Shown piece by piece: positions 1-9,075 of a DNA stretch of 64,000 nt; the stretch's first letter is position 1, and the number at the start of each line of letters is the position of its first letter. Where the stretch lies: assembly GCF_041429785.1 (NCBI RefSeq), contig NZ_CP163423.1:1860001-1924000 (forward strand), given 5' to 3'. Below the pieces are notes generated by a model. That model had not been told where the DNA came from and searched no databases. It saw only the letters and a program-made list of their open reading frames with translations. This DNA is from Fretibacter rubidus (lineage in GTDB: Bacteria > Pseudomonadota > Alphaproteobacteria > Caulobacterales > Maricaulaceae). The translations under genes and the position numbers were made by a program.

Positions 1-197
1 AATATTTAGTTGTCGCCAACACAGGCAACACAGACCGCGTTGTAAACGTTACGATTGACGCGGGGTCATCTGACATGACAGCCCTATTGGGGGGCTGTGC
101 GCCAATGAATACGACGGGTAACATTACACTGGAAATTCCAGCTTTTGGCCTTAGCGTTTGTCGCTCATCAACGCCGTCAACGCGTTATCCACGGTAG
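1..197 (+). CDS. C-terminal end of a probable GH13 alpha-amylase-type protein (5' partial)
   Basis: An open frame enters from the left edge and stops with TAG at 195-197. Its roughly 64 visible residues read as a beta-sandwich tail, with an N-terminal VVANTGNTD stretch and a closing LEIPAFGLSVC segment. Small C-terminal domains of alpha-amylase-family enzymes end in similar strands, and the next gene is a GH13 alpha-glucosidase, so this is probably the end of an amylase or maltodextrin hydrolase of the same operon. The catalytic part lies outside the window, so the assignment rests on the tail and context. The downstream gene starts only 8 bases after this stop. Confidence 0.5.
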   Translation, partial: YLVVANTGNTDRVVNVTIDAGSSDMTALLGGCAPMNTTGNITLEIPAFGLSVCRSSTPSTRYPR

Positions 198-205
198 TCA
201 AAACT

Positions 206-1861
206 ATGACCGAAGACGTAATGGATACAGACATTTTCTCCGCAGAGCATGACAGCCCACATCATGATGCCATGGCCGCGATGCCGTGGTGGAAAGGCGC
301 GACGATATATCAAATATATCCGCGCAGTTTCAAGGACAGCAATGGCGACGGTATTGGTGATTTACGCGGTGCAATCAACCACTTAACCCATATTGCCTCA
401 CTTGGCGTGGACGGTATTTGGTTGTCGCCTTTCTTTACATCACCCATGGCGGATTTTGGTTATGATATCGCCGACTTTTGTGATGTTGACCCTATCTTTG
501 GGACGTTATCCGACTTTGATGATCTTATCAAAAAAGCCCATGATTTGGGCCTAAAAGTGATTATTGATCAGATATACTCTCATAGCTCTGACCAGCATGT
601 TTGGTTTGAACAGAGCCGCCAAAACCGGACTAATTCCAAAGCTGATTGGTATGTGTGGGCCGACGCCAATCCCGACGGAACACCGCCCAATAATTGGCAA
701 TCGGTGTTCGGTATGGGCGCATGGCAATGGGACGCACGGCGCGGTCAATATTATCTGCACAACTTTCTGGTCGAGCAGCCTGATTTAAACTTGCATAACC
801 CTGATGTTCAAAACGCCATCTTAGATGTGACAAAATTCTGGCTGGACCGCGGCGTTGACGGCTTTCGTCTTGATGCGCTGAACTTCGGCATGCACGATCC
901 AGAGTTAAAAGATAACCCTGTAGAGACCGTGTTTAAACGCCCGCCAACACGGCCCTTTGATTTTCAGCGCCATGTCAATTCCATGTCGCATCCCGATATT
1001 CCCGCCTTTTTGGAACGTATTCGCGCGGTTATTGATCACTACCCTGGACGCTTTACCGTTGCCGAGGTTGGCGGCCCCTTCCCTATGGCGGAAATGAAAG
1101 CCTTCACCGATGGTGATAAACGTCTGAACTCTGCTTATGCCTTTGATTTTCTTTATGCGGCAGACCTTAGCGCCGACCTTATCCGCACGACATTAGCAGA
1201 ATGGCCGGGAGAGCCCCATGAGGGCTGGCCAAGTTGGGCCTTTTCTAACCACGACGCCCCGCGCGCCGTGACCCGTTGGCGCGGCACATGTGATGAGGCC
1301 CGCTACGCAAAACTGCTATGCATGGTATTGGCATCGTTCCGCGGCAATATTTTCGTCTATCAAGGTGAAGAGCTTGGCCTGCCGCAAGCCCATGTACCGT
1401 TCGAAGATCTACAAGACCCAGAGGCCATTACGAACTGGCCAGAAACATTGGGTCGCGACGGCGCGCGCACGCCCATGCCCTGGAACCAAGCTAACTTATG
1501 CGCAGGGTTTTCAACTGAGAAACCATGGCTTCCCGTGGATGATCGTCATATCAGCCTGTCAGTGACCGCGCAGAACAATGACGACAATTCTGTGCTGAAT
1601 TTTTACCGCCGTATGATTGCGTTGCGTAATGGTAGCGCCGCTTTACGCTACGGCGATATTAGCTTTAATGAAGACACGCCTGAATTACTGTGCGTTGAAA
1701 GAACAGACGGCACTGAAATACGGCGGTGCGTCTTTAACCTAACGAACGCGCCACTTGCCCTGCCCGCTGGCTACGACAAAGCTGCCGCCATAGCTGTGGG
1801 AGAGCCTATAGTGAACGGTATGCTGCCAGCCTATAGCGGGTTTATCAGTACCGCCCTGTAA
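206..1861 (+). CDS. Alpha-glucosidase, glycoside hydrolase family 13
   Basis: Hydrolyses terminal alpha-1,4 or related glucosidic bonds of malto-oligosaccharides or sucrose-like sugars, and would release glucose from imported glucans. The 551-residue protein has the GH13 (beta/alpha)8 barrel. Visible parts are an N-terminal WWKGATIYQIYPRSF strand, the DGIWLSPF region, nucleophile Asp223 in GFRLDALNF, acid/base Glu287 in VAEVGG and transition-state Asp350 in FSNHDAP. No signal peptide is visible, so it is probably cytoplasmic. A TTG at 158 would overlap the upstream gene; ATG 206 follows that stop directly and is preferred, with ATG 221 as an alternative. It converges with the LacI regulator, with only 5 bases between stops. 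Substrate range cannot be read from sequence. Confidence 0.9.
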   Translation: MTEDVMDTDIFSAEHDSPHHDAMAAMPWWKGATIYQIYPRSFKDSNGDGIGDLRGAINHLTHIASLGVDGIWLSPFFTSPMADFGYDIADFCDVDPIFGTLSDFDDLIKKAHDLGLKVIIDQIYSHSSDQHVWFEQSRQNRTNSKADWYVWADANPDGTPPNNWQSVFGMGAWQWDARRGQYYLHNFLVEQPDLNLHNPDVQNAILDVTKFWLDRGVDGFRLDALNFGMHDPELKDNPVETVFKRPPTRPFDFQRHVNSMSHPDIPAFLERIRAVIDHYPGRFTVAEVGGPFPMAEMKAFTDGDKRLNSAYAFDFLYAADLSADLIRTTLAEWPGEPHEGWPSWAFSNHDAPRAVTRWRGTCDEARYAKLLCMVLASFRGNIFVYQGEELGLPQAHVPFEDLQDPEAITNWPETLGRDGARTPMPWNQANLCAGFSTEKPWLPVDDRHISLSVTAQNNDDNSVLNFYRRMIALRNGSAALRYGDISFNEDTPELLCVERTDGTEIRRCVFNLTNAPLALPAGYDKAAAIAVGEPIVNGMLPAYSGFISTAL

Positions 1862-1866
1862 GCGGC

Positions 1867-2877
1867 TTAGCTACCGCAAGATTCGCGCACAATAAGCTCT
1901 GTTGGCAGGCGCTCTGACACCATGTCTTGTGGGTTTGTGGCATTAAGCAGTTTTGCGACCATTAAGCTGCCCGCCTTGGCTAAATCTTGGCGCATCGTTG
2001 TTAAAGCCGGGCGATTATACCGCGCGAGTTGTACATCATCATAGCCGACAATCGACACATCCTTTGGCACAGAAATATTATGGCGTTCCAAGGCCCGAAT
2101 GGCCCCCAACGCAATCATATCGCTGCTTGCAAAAATGGCGTCAAAGGGCTTTTGGCTCGTGACCATGGCATCAACAGCGGCCTCTGCACTCTCTATCTTA
2201 AAATGCGCGGGCGAGACAAGTCCCGGGTCGAAGTCAAGCCCAGCCTGCTCTAAAGCTGCGCGGTAACCATCGTAGCGCTGCCCAATTTCTGGCGCTTCGG
2301 TATCTCCAAAAAAGGCGATACGTTTACGCCCTAATCGCGCCAAATGCGCGGTAGCCCGTCGTCCGCCGCGTACATTATCTGTGCCAACAGAACAGTAGCG
2401 CTGCCCCGGCAAGTCACCGCCCCAGACAACAAAACGCGTTGGATGGCCGACAAGGCGGTTTAAGCGGTCATGGAGGAAGCTTTGCCCCAAAATAATGACG
2501 CCTTCAGATTGGTTATGTTCCAGCATCCGCGACAAATCATCATAGTTTTGAGGTGATGCGTGAGAGATTAAAAGATCGCATTTACGCTCCCGCGCCGCTT
2601 CACCGACAGCCCCAATCAATTCTTGGAAAAACGGGTCAAGCAACCAGCCCTCACGCCCTTGGGGCGGGGGTATGATGATGCTAATCGTGGCCTCTGCACG
2701 GTCAAGCGATAGTGGCATTGTGGGGCGCAAGTTATAGCCATTATCCCGCGCAAGCTTCCAGATTTCTCGTTTGGTTTGCTCATTGACAGCCGGGCTATCG
2801 TTTAGCGCGCGGGAAACAGTCGCGATGGATACACCTGCCAATTTCGCCAGATCTTCAAGCCTTATTTTCTTCGCCAT
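1867..2877 (-). CDS. LacI-family transcriptional regulator
   Basis: Sugar-responsive repressor that probably controls the glucan genes around it. The 336-residue protein starts with the family helix-turn-helix (residues about 6-48, LEDLAKLAGVSIATVSRAL then NDSPAVNEQT), followed by the hinge and a periplasmic-binding-protein-like effector domain with the closing VPKDVSIVGYDD motif. It lies 17 bases downstream of the MFS permease on the same strand, so the two are probably co-transcribed. The start ATG is preceded by AAGGCGG. Similar regulators in Caulobacter-type bacteria sit beside GH13 enzymes and TonB receptors for maltodextrin. The inducer is not evident. Confidence 0.9.
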   Translation of the reverse strand: MAKKIRLEDLAKLAGVSIATVSRALNDSPAVNEQTKREIWKLARDNGYNLRPTMPLSLDRAEATISIIIPPPQGREGWLLDPFFQELIGAVGEAARERKCDLLISHASPQNYDDLSRMLEHNQSEGVIILGQSFLHDRLNRLVGHPTRFVVWGGDLPGQRYCSVGTDNVRGGRRATAHLARLGRKRIAFFGDTEAPEIGQRYDGYRAALEQAGLDFDPGLVSPAHFKIESAEAAVDAMVTSQKPFDAIFASSDMIALGAIRALERHNISVPKDVSIVGYDDVQLARYNRPALTTMRQDLAKAGSLMVAKLLNATNPQDMVSERLPTELIVRESCGS

Positions 2878-2894
2878 AATATCAGCCGCCTTGG

Positions 2895-4490
2895 TTACGC
2901 AGGTTTCTTATAGGGCACGAACAGCAACAGAAGTGCAGCACCGATGATCATCACAATACCCGCCAAGACAATGGCATAAACTGCATTGCCGCCAAAGAAT
3001 GTCGCAATGACGGGCCCCATGACCGTGCCAACAACAAGCTGAGGCAGCACAATAAAGAAATTGAATATCCCCATGTAAGTCCCCATTTTTTCAGCAGGTA
3101 GAGCGTCCGCCAAAATAGCGTATGGCAGCGTTAGAACACAGGTCCAAGCGATACCGATGCCGATTGCGGATAGAAAGAATTTCGTCTGAAACGCTGTGAA
3201 CCATCCAAAACTGATACCATCACCCAAGAACTGACCCATGGGCAAAACATAAATCGCAATCAAGCCAAGCCCGCCCAAAGTCAGCGCCGCCGCATAGGTC
3301 GTCTTCAGACCAATGGCGCGCACGATAAACGGTATCATCAGGCTAAAACCAATCGGGACGAGGTTATAAACCGCGAACATATCGTTTTTGGCAAAGCTGG
3401 CCGCGCCGTAAGCTTTAGATGCCGCGTCGCTCGTACCAAAGTGATGAGCTGCAAAAGCGGGATCAGAGTAGACCCACATTATAAAAAAGGCGAACCAAGT
3501 GGCAAATTGCACCAGCGCCAAGCGTTTCATAATCAGCGGCATGGTAACCAAGTCATCAAGAACTGTCGCCAGCATTTGCGGCGCATTACAAAGCGCGCCG
3601 TGCCACAAAAACATAAGCCCTGTTAGCGTCACGCCACTAGAGAATACGATAAATTGTTTTTCAGTATTGAAGATAAACACACACGCCGTGAGAGCAGCCC
3701 CGATAAGTGTAATAATAACACCCCAGCGTTTGAAAAATGCGGCTGGCGGCACGGGTCGTTCGGCTTGACGCATAATGGCAAGTTCTGATGTATCGGCCGC
3801 TTCAAAATCGGCGAGCTCTTGCGGGGAATATTCCTTCGTTGTAAAAATCGTCCACATGACGGAGGCGAATAAGATGACCGCCCCTATCATGAAGGCATAA
3901 GTCACGGATTCGGGAACAGACCCAATATCGGCCTGATTTGACGCGCCTGCGCTCGTTAAAAAGCTAGGCAGTTTAGAGGCCAGCCAGCCCCCTGCACCAA
4001 TCATCAGCCCCTGCATGGCATAGCCAAATGTGCGCTGGGCCGTCGATAATTTATCGCCTACAAAAGCCCGAAATGGCTCCATCGAAATATTGAGCGAGGC
4101 GTCCAGCACCCAAAGCGAACCCACAGCAATCCAAAGGGCCGGCGAATGCGGCATAAACATAAGGGCGATAGAGGCAAGCAAGGCACCGATAAAGAAATAT
4201 GGACGGCGACGACCAAAACGCCCCCATGTCTTATCCGACATATAGCCCACAATGGGCTGCATAATCAGGCCTGTGACAGGCCCCGCGAGCCAAAACAGCG
4301 CAAGCTCATCAACATTAGCGCCCAGGCTTTGAAACACGCGACTGGCATTGGCGTTTTGCAAACCAAACCCGATTTGCAGGCCAAAAAAGCCAAAGGCCAT
4401 ATTCCAGATTTGAAAAAAGCCCAAAAGAGGCTTTGTGTTCATTGCGCGTTTAGAGCCGTCAGCAGCCTTTGATTGCGATGAAGTTTCCAT
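2895..4490 (-). CDS. MFS sugar transporter (GPH/SLC45-like sugar-cation symporter)
   Basis: Inner-membrane permease that would import the di- or oligosaccharides used by the neighbouring alpha-glucosidase. The 531-residue sequence contains about twelve hydrophobic segments, an N-terminal GFFQIWNMAFGFFGLQIGF segment typical of SLC45/sucrose-transporter-like proteins, and the loop 2-3 MSDKTWGRFGRRRPY signature of the GPH/MFS sugar symporters. I chose ATG 4490 because AAAGGGG lies just upstream; an in-frame ATG at 4508 adds six residues and has no such site. The LacI regulator follows on the same strand. An inverted repeat at 4526-4556 lies in its promoter region. Confidence 0.88.
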   Translation of the reverse strand: METSSQSKAADGSKRAMNTKPLLGFFQIWNMAFGFFGLQIGFGLQNANASRVFQSLGANVDELALFWLAGPVTGLIMQPIVGYMSDKTWGRFGRRRPYFFIGALLASIALMFMPHSPALWIAVGSLWVLDASLNISMEPFRAFVGDKLSTAQRTFGYAMQGLMIGAGGWLASKLPSFLTSAGASNQADIGSVPESVTYAFMIGAVILFASVMWTIFTTKEYSPQELADFEAADTSELAIMRQAERPVPPAAFFKRWGVIITLIGAALTACVFIFNTEKQFIVFSSGVTLTGLMFLWHGALCNAPQMLATVLDDLVTMPLIMKRLALVQFATWFAFFIMWVYSDPAFAAHHFGTSDAASKAYGAASFAKNDMFAVYNLVPIGFSLMIPFIVRAIGLKTTYAAALTLGGLGLIAIYVLPMGQFLGDGISFGWFTAFQTKFFLSAIGIGIAWTCVLTLPYAILADALPAEKMGTYMGIFNFFIVLPQLVVGTVMGPVIATFFGGNAVYAIVLAGIVMIIGAALLLLFVPYKKPA

Positions 4491-4525
4491 GATGTCCCCT
4501 TTGCGCAAATGATTGATGCTGCAAA

Positions 4526-4556
4526 ATTATGTAATTTTTTCATTTTTTTACATAAT
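4526..4556. promoter_or_regulatory. Inverted repeat in the divergent promoter region (candidate operator)
   Basis: The perfect 9-base arms ATTATGTAA (4526-4534) and TTACATAAT (4548-4556) are separated by 13 bases of AT-rich DNA. They lie 36-66 bases before the permease start and also upstream of the divergent kinase gene. The position suits an operator or an AT-rich promoter element. It lacks the central CG of classical LacI operators, so the adjacent LacI protein is not obviously its ligand. Confidence 0.4.
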
Positions 4557-4684
4557 CGCTGCGCCTTGTCGAGATGAAAACAAAAGTTTCACGCCTCTCC
4601 CCCGTCAAACATTGCGGCGTTAACGCCCTATTCGCCTTTTTCTGTAACATTATGAACGTGGGCGGTTTGAACACGGGAAAACCA

Positions 4685-6895
4685 ATGAATTTAACAAAAC
4701 ACGTGTCTTCTTTACTCAAGAAGGGCGATACACCTGATGCAACTGATACTAACGCGCAATCATTAGGCGTGAATGACGTTCTCATGCACGCATTAGATAG
4801 TAGCGATACACTTGGCTACGCCGTCTTTGACTCTAACAATTCAGTCTTGAAAATGTCTCCGACCTATATGGCGATGTTAGGCATATCAGACAGCGACGCC
4901 CAAGATTTAACCAATCACCGTGATGTCCTAAATTTTATAACGCGCAAAGCAGACCCCAAAACGCTCCCTTCCCCTGATGTTGTTGAGAAGGTTTATGCTC
5001 TGACAAATGAGCAAATACAAAAACGCGAGAACAAGACGCGCATACGCACAGAAAAAATGGACGATGGTCGCATTTTGCAATTTCGTAGCAAGTTCACAAC
5101 AACGGGTCATTTAATTACCTATGTGAGCGATGTTACCGATATGACAGAGCGTGACGTAATGTTAAAACACGGCCTGACCTTGGGCACGAGCGGATATTGG
5201 GCCTATAACTACTTGACCCAAAAATCTGATTTTAGCGATTACATCTCGGATACATTATCAGATAACGAGTTAGAACAAATTCGGATGAACGGCCTTCTGG
5301 CTGTGGTGCATAAAGATGATTTAGAGCGGGCGTCTATGATGTTTTTGGAATGTCGTTCCAATCATAGCCGTATGGATGGACAATTTCGGATACATACCGA
5401 GAAAAAAGGAACGATGTGGATCCGCGTCATTGGGGAGTTTCAATATTGTGATGACGGCCAAACGCCCATGCGTTTTGTTGCATTTATCAACAACGTCACC
5501 GCCGATGTGAACAACCAGCAAGAGTTGAAAGACGCACAGGAACTATCCCGCGTGAAGACAGAGTTTTTGGCCCGCATGAGCCATGAAATTAAAACGCCGC
5601 TTAACGCGATTGTCGGCATGACCGACGCTTTGCTTGATGAAGTCGAGAGTGCAGAGGCACGCGAAACAGCCAATTACATTGCAGATGCAGCCCAAAACCT
5701 AGACCGGGTGCTTAGCCAGACGTTGGAGCATGCACGGCTGTCATCGACGAAACTCGTATTAGATATTTATGAAAACGACCCCAAAGCCATTGTGAAATCA
5801 ACGGCCGCTTTGTTTAAAAAAGCGTGTAAAGACAAAGGTATAAATCTAAAACTTCGCATAGCAGACGGTGTGCCAGATATCATAAAAACGGACCCAACGC
5901 GGTTGCGTCAATGCCTTACCAACTTATTGTCTAATGCTGTGAAGTTTACAGATAGCGGACAAATCGATATCGTCTTAGCGACGGTGCGGCGCCCTAATGG
6001 AGCATCTAACTTAGTACTTGCCGTCAAAGACACAGGCATCGGCATGAGCGAGAAAGCCGCGCAAAACGTCTTCAAGCCCTTTGCACAAGCGGACGAAACA
6101 ATCAGTCGACGCTTTGGTGGATCTGGCCTTGGCATGGCAATAACAAGCCAAATTGTCGATGCGATGGAAGGGAATATTCGCATTCAAAGTGAGCTTGGCA
6201 AAGGTACGACAATATTGATGACCCTGCCTGTTGATCTCTCGGACACAAGTCATAAGGCTGCGGATGTACTCACGCCATTACCAACGGCTGATGCGGCAGA
6301 TAACGTACCCGCAAAGGTAGAAACGGCCAAAGCTGTATCATCTCCACTGCCCTCGGCTGCGCCTGCCACGGCGAATGCAGCGGTAGTCACGCCGCCTGTA
6401 TCAAAACGCCCCTCCCCCATAGCCATTGAACGAAATAGTCTTGAAGCGGCCAAGCCAACTATCACGAAGAAAGTTGCTATAGACCCTACGGAATATTCAG
6501 GTTTTGATGTTCTGGTCGTAGAAGACAATCCGATTAATCAAAAAGTTGTTGGCAAGCTTTTGGCGGGTCACGTGCGGTCTGTCACCTTTGCGTTTCACGG
6601 TGATGAAGCCTTGAAAATTCTGCAGCGCCAGAATTTTGATGTGATTTTAATGGATATCCATATGCCCGTTAAAGACGGCATAGAAACCACGCTTGAAATT
6701 AGAAATAGCGGTGAAACGTGGGCCGATATCGTGATTGTCGCCTTGACCGCTGATCCCGATTATCAGCAAAAACGCATTTGTCGTAATATTGGTATGAATG
6801 ACACAATCGCCAAACCTGTTCGCCGCAAGGAACTGTTAGAGGCCATGGCGCGGGTTCTGGATGAACGCAAACAAAAACGTCAGGCTGTAGCATAA
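4685..6895 (+). CDS. Soluble hybrid sensor histidine kinase with C-terminal receiver
   Basis: Phosphorelay protein of about 736 residues with no membrane segment, so it probably senses a cytoplasmic signal. Order: a PAS-like N-terminal sensor half, a second PAS-like segment ending in a DVNNQQELKDAQEL coiled coil, HisKA with phosphoacceptor His300 (MSHEIKTPLNAI), HATPase with NLLSNAVKF (N box), DTGIGM (G1) and GGSGLGM (G2), an Ala/Pro-rich linker, and a receiver with phosphoacceptor Asp657 (VILMDIHMP) and closing KP. ATG 4685 follows GGGA; starts at 4574 or 4652 add residues that do not resemble protein sequence and lack a binding site. It is a tandem paralogue of the next gene, 35 bases away. 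No output regulator is adjacent. Confidence 0.88.
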   Translation: MNLTKHVSSLLKKGDTPDATDTNAQSLGVNDVLMHALDSSDTLGYAVFDSNNSVLKMSPTYMAMLGISDSDAQDLTNHRDVLNFITRKADPKTLPSPDVVEKVYALTNEQIQKRENKTRIRTEKMDDGRILQFRSKFTTTGHLITYVSDVTDMTERDVMLKHGLTLGTSGYWAYNYLTQKSDFSDYISDTLSDNELEQIRMNGLLAVVHKDDLERASMMFLECRSNHSRMDGQFRIHTEKKGTMWIRVIGEFQYCDDGQTPMRFVAFINNVTADVNNQQELKDAQELSRVKTEFLARMSHEIKTPLNAIVGMTDALLDEVESAEARETANYIADAAQNLDRVLSQTLEHARLSSTKLVLDIYENDPKAIVKSTAALFKKACKDKGINLKLRIADGVPDIIKTDPTRLRQCLTNLLSNAVKFTDSGQIDIVLATVRRPNGASNLVLAVKDTGIGMSEKAAQNVFKPFAQADETISRRFGGSGLGMAITSQIVDAMEGNIRIQSELGKGTTILMTLPVDLSDTSHKAADVLTPLPTADAADNVPAKVETAKAVSSPLPSAAPATANAAVVTPPVSKRPSPIAIERNSLEAAKPTITKKVAIDPTEYSGFDVLVVEDNPINQKVVGKLLAGHVRSVTFAFHGDEALKILQRQNFDVILMDIHMPVKDGIETTLEIRNSGETWADIVIVALTADPDYQQKRICRNIGMNDTIAKPVRRKELLEAMARVLDERKQKRQAVA

Positions 6896-6930
6896 GCGAC
6901 TGATAACCACTGGGGCAAAAAGGGGTTAAT

Positions 6931-8991
6931 ATGGACATTCAAGAGCAAGACGCCATCTATGACGTAGCTTCACCCAGCATTAATCCTAACCTTGTTGCTG
7001 GGTTTGAGCGCTTGATGGATTCCGCGCTGATTATAATCGAAGCTGACCTGTCTATTTCCTATTACAATCAACTGGCAATTGACATGATGGAATTTCCCGC
7101 GTCGCTATTAAACGATAGCATTAAAGTCTATGATGCAATTTCATACATGGCCGAACGTGGTGATTTTGGACCTGGAAATCCATCAGATTTCATTGACCTC
7201 GCAAGTGACCTCTTGGCAAATATTCAAGCTGAAAATGAGAAACGGCATCAGAGTTACCTAACAATGCCATCTGGAAAAGTCCTGCGGGTTCGGGCCGTGC
7301 GAAATAAAGATGGATCCCTTATTTTATCTGCCTTTGATTGCTCTAAGCAAAAGCGCCGGAATGATATTCTTGATATGGCGATGAATATTGGCGCGGCGGG
7401 TTATTGGGTTTTAGAAAAAGATGATAGCACGGTTGATATCCACAGTGACTACCTGCGTTCGATTTTAACATCTCGAGAGCTACAAACAATTGAGGCTGCA
7501 GGCATTTGGCCGCTGTTTCATGCTGATGACCTTCCGCGCGCGAAGCAACTTTGGAAATCGGCGTGTTCAGAAGGGCTCACCCAAGAAGGCACAATGCGGA
7601 TTTCAACGTATCGCATGGGTGTGCGCTGGATGCGGTTTCATTTACGCCCGTTAGTATCAGAGAAGGACACAAAAACAGGGATCGCGTGTTTCTTCTATGA
7701 CGTGACTGATAATTTACGGCAACAAGACAGCCTAAGGCAGGCAAAATCGGACGCTGAAGAGACCTTAAAATCTAAAAACAATTTCCTCGCCCGCATGAGC
7801 CATGAAATTAGAACCCCCATGAACGGTGTGATTGGCATTGCGGACGCGCTTATCCATCATCACGCAGACCCGGCGATTACGCCTAAGCTTGAACTTATCC
7901 AGACATCCGCCACAAATATATTAAAAATACTCGATGAAACGCTGGATCACACCAAACTGGGGTCAGAGAATTTCACACTTAATCCAACGCCAGCAAGCCC
8001 CGCAAAGGTTGTGCGCGATGTTTGTAGCTTATGGGAACAACAGGCTTTGAAAAATGGTGGCTTTATTCGCTGTATCATCAAACCCGATGTCCCCGAACAA
8101 ATCACCTTTGACAGATTTCGGTATGAGCAATGCGTCAATAACCTTTTGTCAAATGCGGTCAAATTTACGCCTAAAGGGCAGATTGATGTCATTTTGACAA
8201 CGATACAAAAAGCTGGTCATCCGCGCCGCCTTATCCTCGCCGTTCGTGATACGGGCATTGGCATGACCACGGAACAGCAGGCCAATATATTTGAAGCCTA
8301 TGCGCAAGGTGATAAGTCAATCAGCAGCCGTTTTGGCGGCACAGGCCTTGGTATGAATATCACCAAACAAATTATCGAACTGATGGGTGGTTCGATTTCT
8401 GTTAAATCCCAAATAGGCAATGGCTCTATTTTCGCCCTCTCCTTCCCAATCGAAGAGGCCGTGACAGAGGACGCAGCCTCAAGCGATATAGCGGCTGCAG
8501 GATCTAATGCGCAATCAAACGGCCTTGTCGATCAAATGCTGGAACGAGCCAAGCCTGAACCGTCGGAATATTCTGCACTTCGTATATTGGTCGTTGATGA
8601 CAACGCCACCAACCACATGGTCATAAGCTCCTTATTAAGCTCGCTGGTTAGTGATATTTATACCGCCAACAATGGCCGTGAAGCACTGGATGTTTTGGCA
8701 ACAACAGATGTCGATATCGTCTTAATGGATATCCACATGCCTGTCATGGACGGTATTGAGGCAACCATCGCCATTCGAAGCTGTGAAAAACCCTGGAAAG
8801 ATGTGCAGATTATCGCCCTTACCGCTGACCCGCAATATCAGCAAAAAAAGCTATGTCTGAACATTGGAATGGATGACGCATTGGCAAAGCCAGTGAAGCT
8901 TAACGACGTCCTAGAAGCGATTGATAGCGTTTTACCAGCAGTTAAAGCCAAGAACAATAATCACGGCAAGGAAGCATCACACGCTGCATAG
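6931..8991 (+). CDS. Soluble hybrid sensor histidine kinase, paralogue of the preceding gene
   Basis: A 686-residue cytoplasmic phosphorelay protein with the same plan as its neighbour: two PAS-like sensor segments (the first resembling PAS_7 domains with DSALIIIEADLSISYYNQ), a coiled coil, HisKA with His291 (MSHEIRTPMNGVIGI), HATPase with NLLSNAVKFTPKG, DTGIGM and GGTGLGM, and a receiver with Asp600 (IVLMDIHMPVMDGIEA). The receivers of the two share the unusual ALTADP-YQQK-C-NIGM-D segment, so a tandem duplication is clear, while the sensor halves have diverged. The short gap suggests co-transcription. A shared phosphotransfer partner is likely but is not in the window. Confidence 0.88.
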   Translation: MDIQEQDAIYDVASPSINPNLVAGFERLMDSALIIIEADLSISYYNQLAIDMMEFPASLLNDSIKVYDAISYMAERGDFGPGNPSDFIDLASDLLANIQAENEKRHQSYLTMPSGKVLRVRAVRNKDGSLILSAFDCSKQKRRNDILDMAMNIGAAGYWVLEKDDSTVDIHSDYLRSILTSRELQTIEAAGIWPLFHADDLPRAKQLWKSACSEGLTQEGTMRISTYRMGVRWMRFHLRPLVSEKDTKTGIACFFYDVTDNLRQQDSLRQAKSDAEETLKSKNNFLARMSHEIRTPMNGVIGIADALIHHHADPAITPKLELIQTSATNILKILDETLDHTKLGSENFTLNPTPASPAKVVRDVCSLWEQQALKNGGFIRCIIKPDVPEQITFDRFRYEQCVNNLLSNAVKFTPKGQIDVILTTIQKAGHPRRLILAVRDTGIGMTTEQQANIFEAYAQGDKSISSRFGGTGLGMNITKQIIELMGGSISVKSQIGNGSIFALSFPIEEAVTEDAASSDIAAAGSNAQSNGLVDQMLERAKPEPSEYSALRILVVDDNATNHMVISSLLSSLVSDIYTANNGREALDVLATTDVDIVLMDIHMPVMDGIEATIAIRSCEKPWKDVQIIALTADPQYQQKKLCLNIGMDDALAKPVKLNDVLEAIDSVLPAVKAKNNNHGKEASHAA

Positions 8992-9075
8992 CGCTTAATC
9001 TGCTTCACACGCTTTGCCCCTAGTAAAATACAGTATGATGTTTATCATGAGGTCAATTGGCTACGGGAGCAGAAC

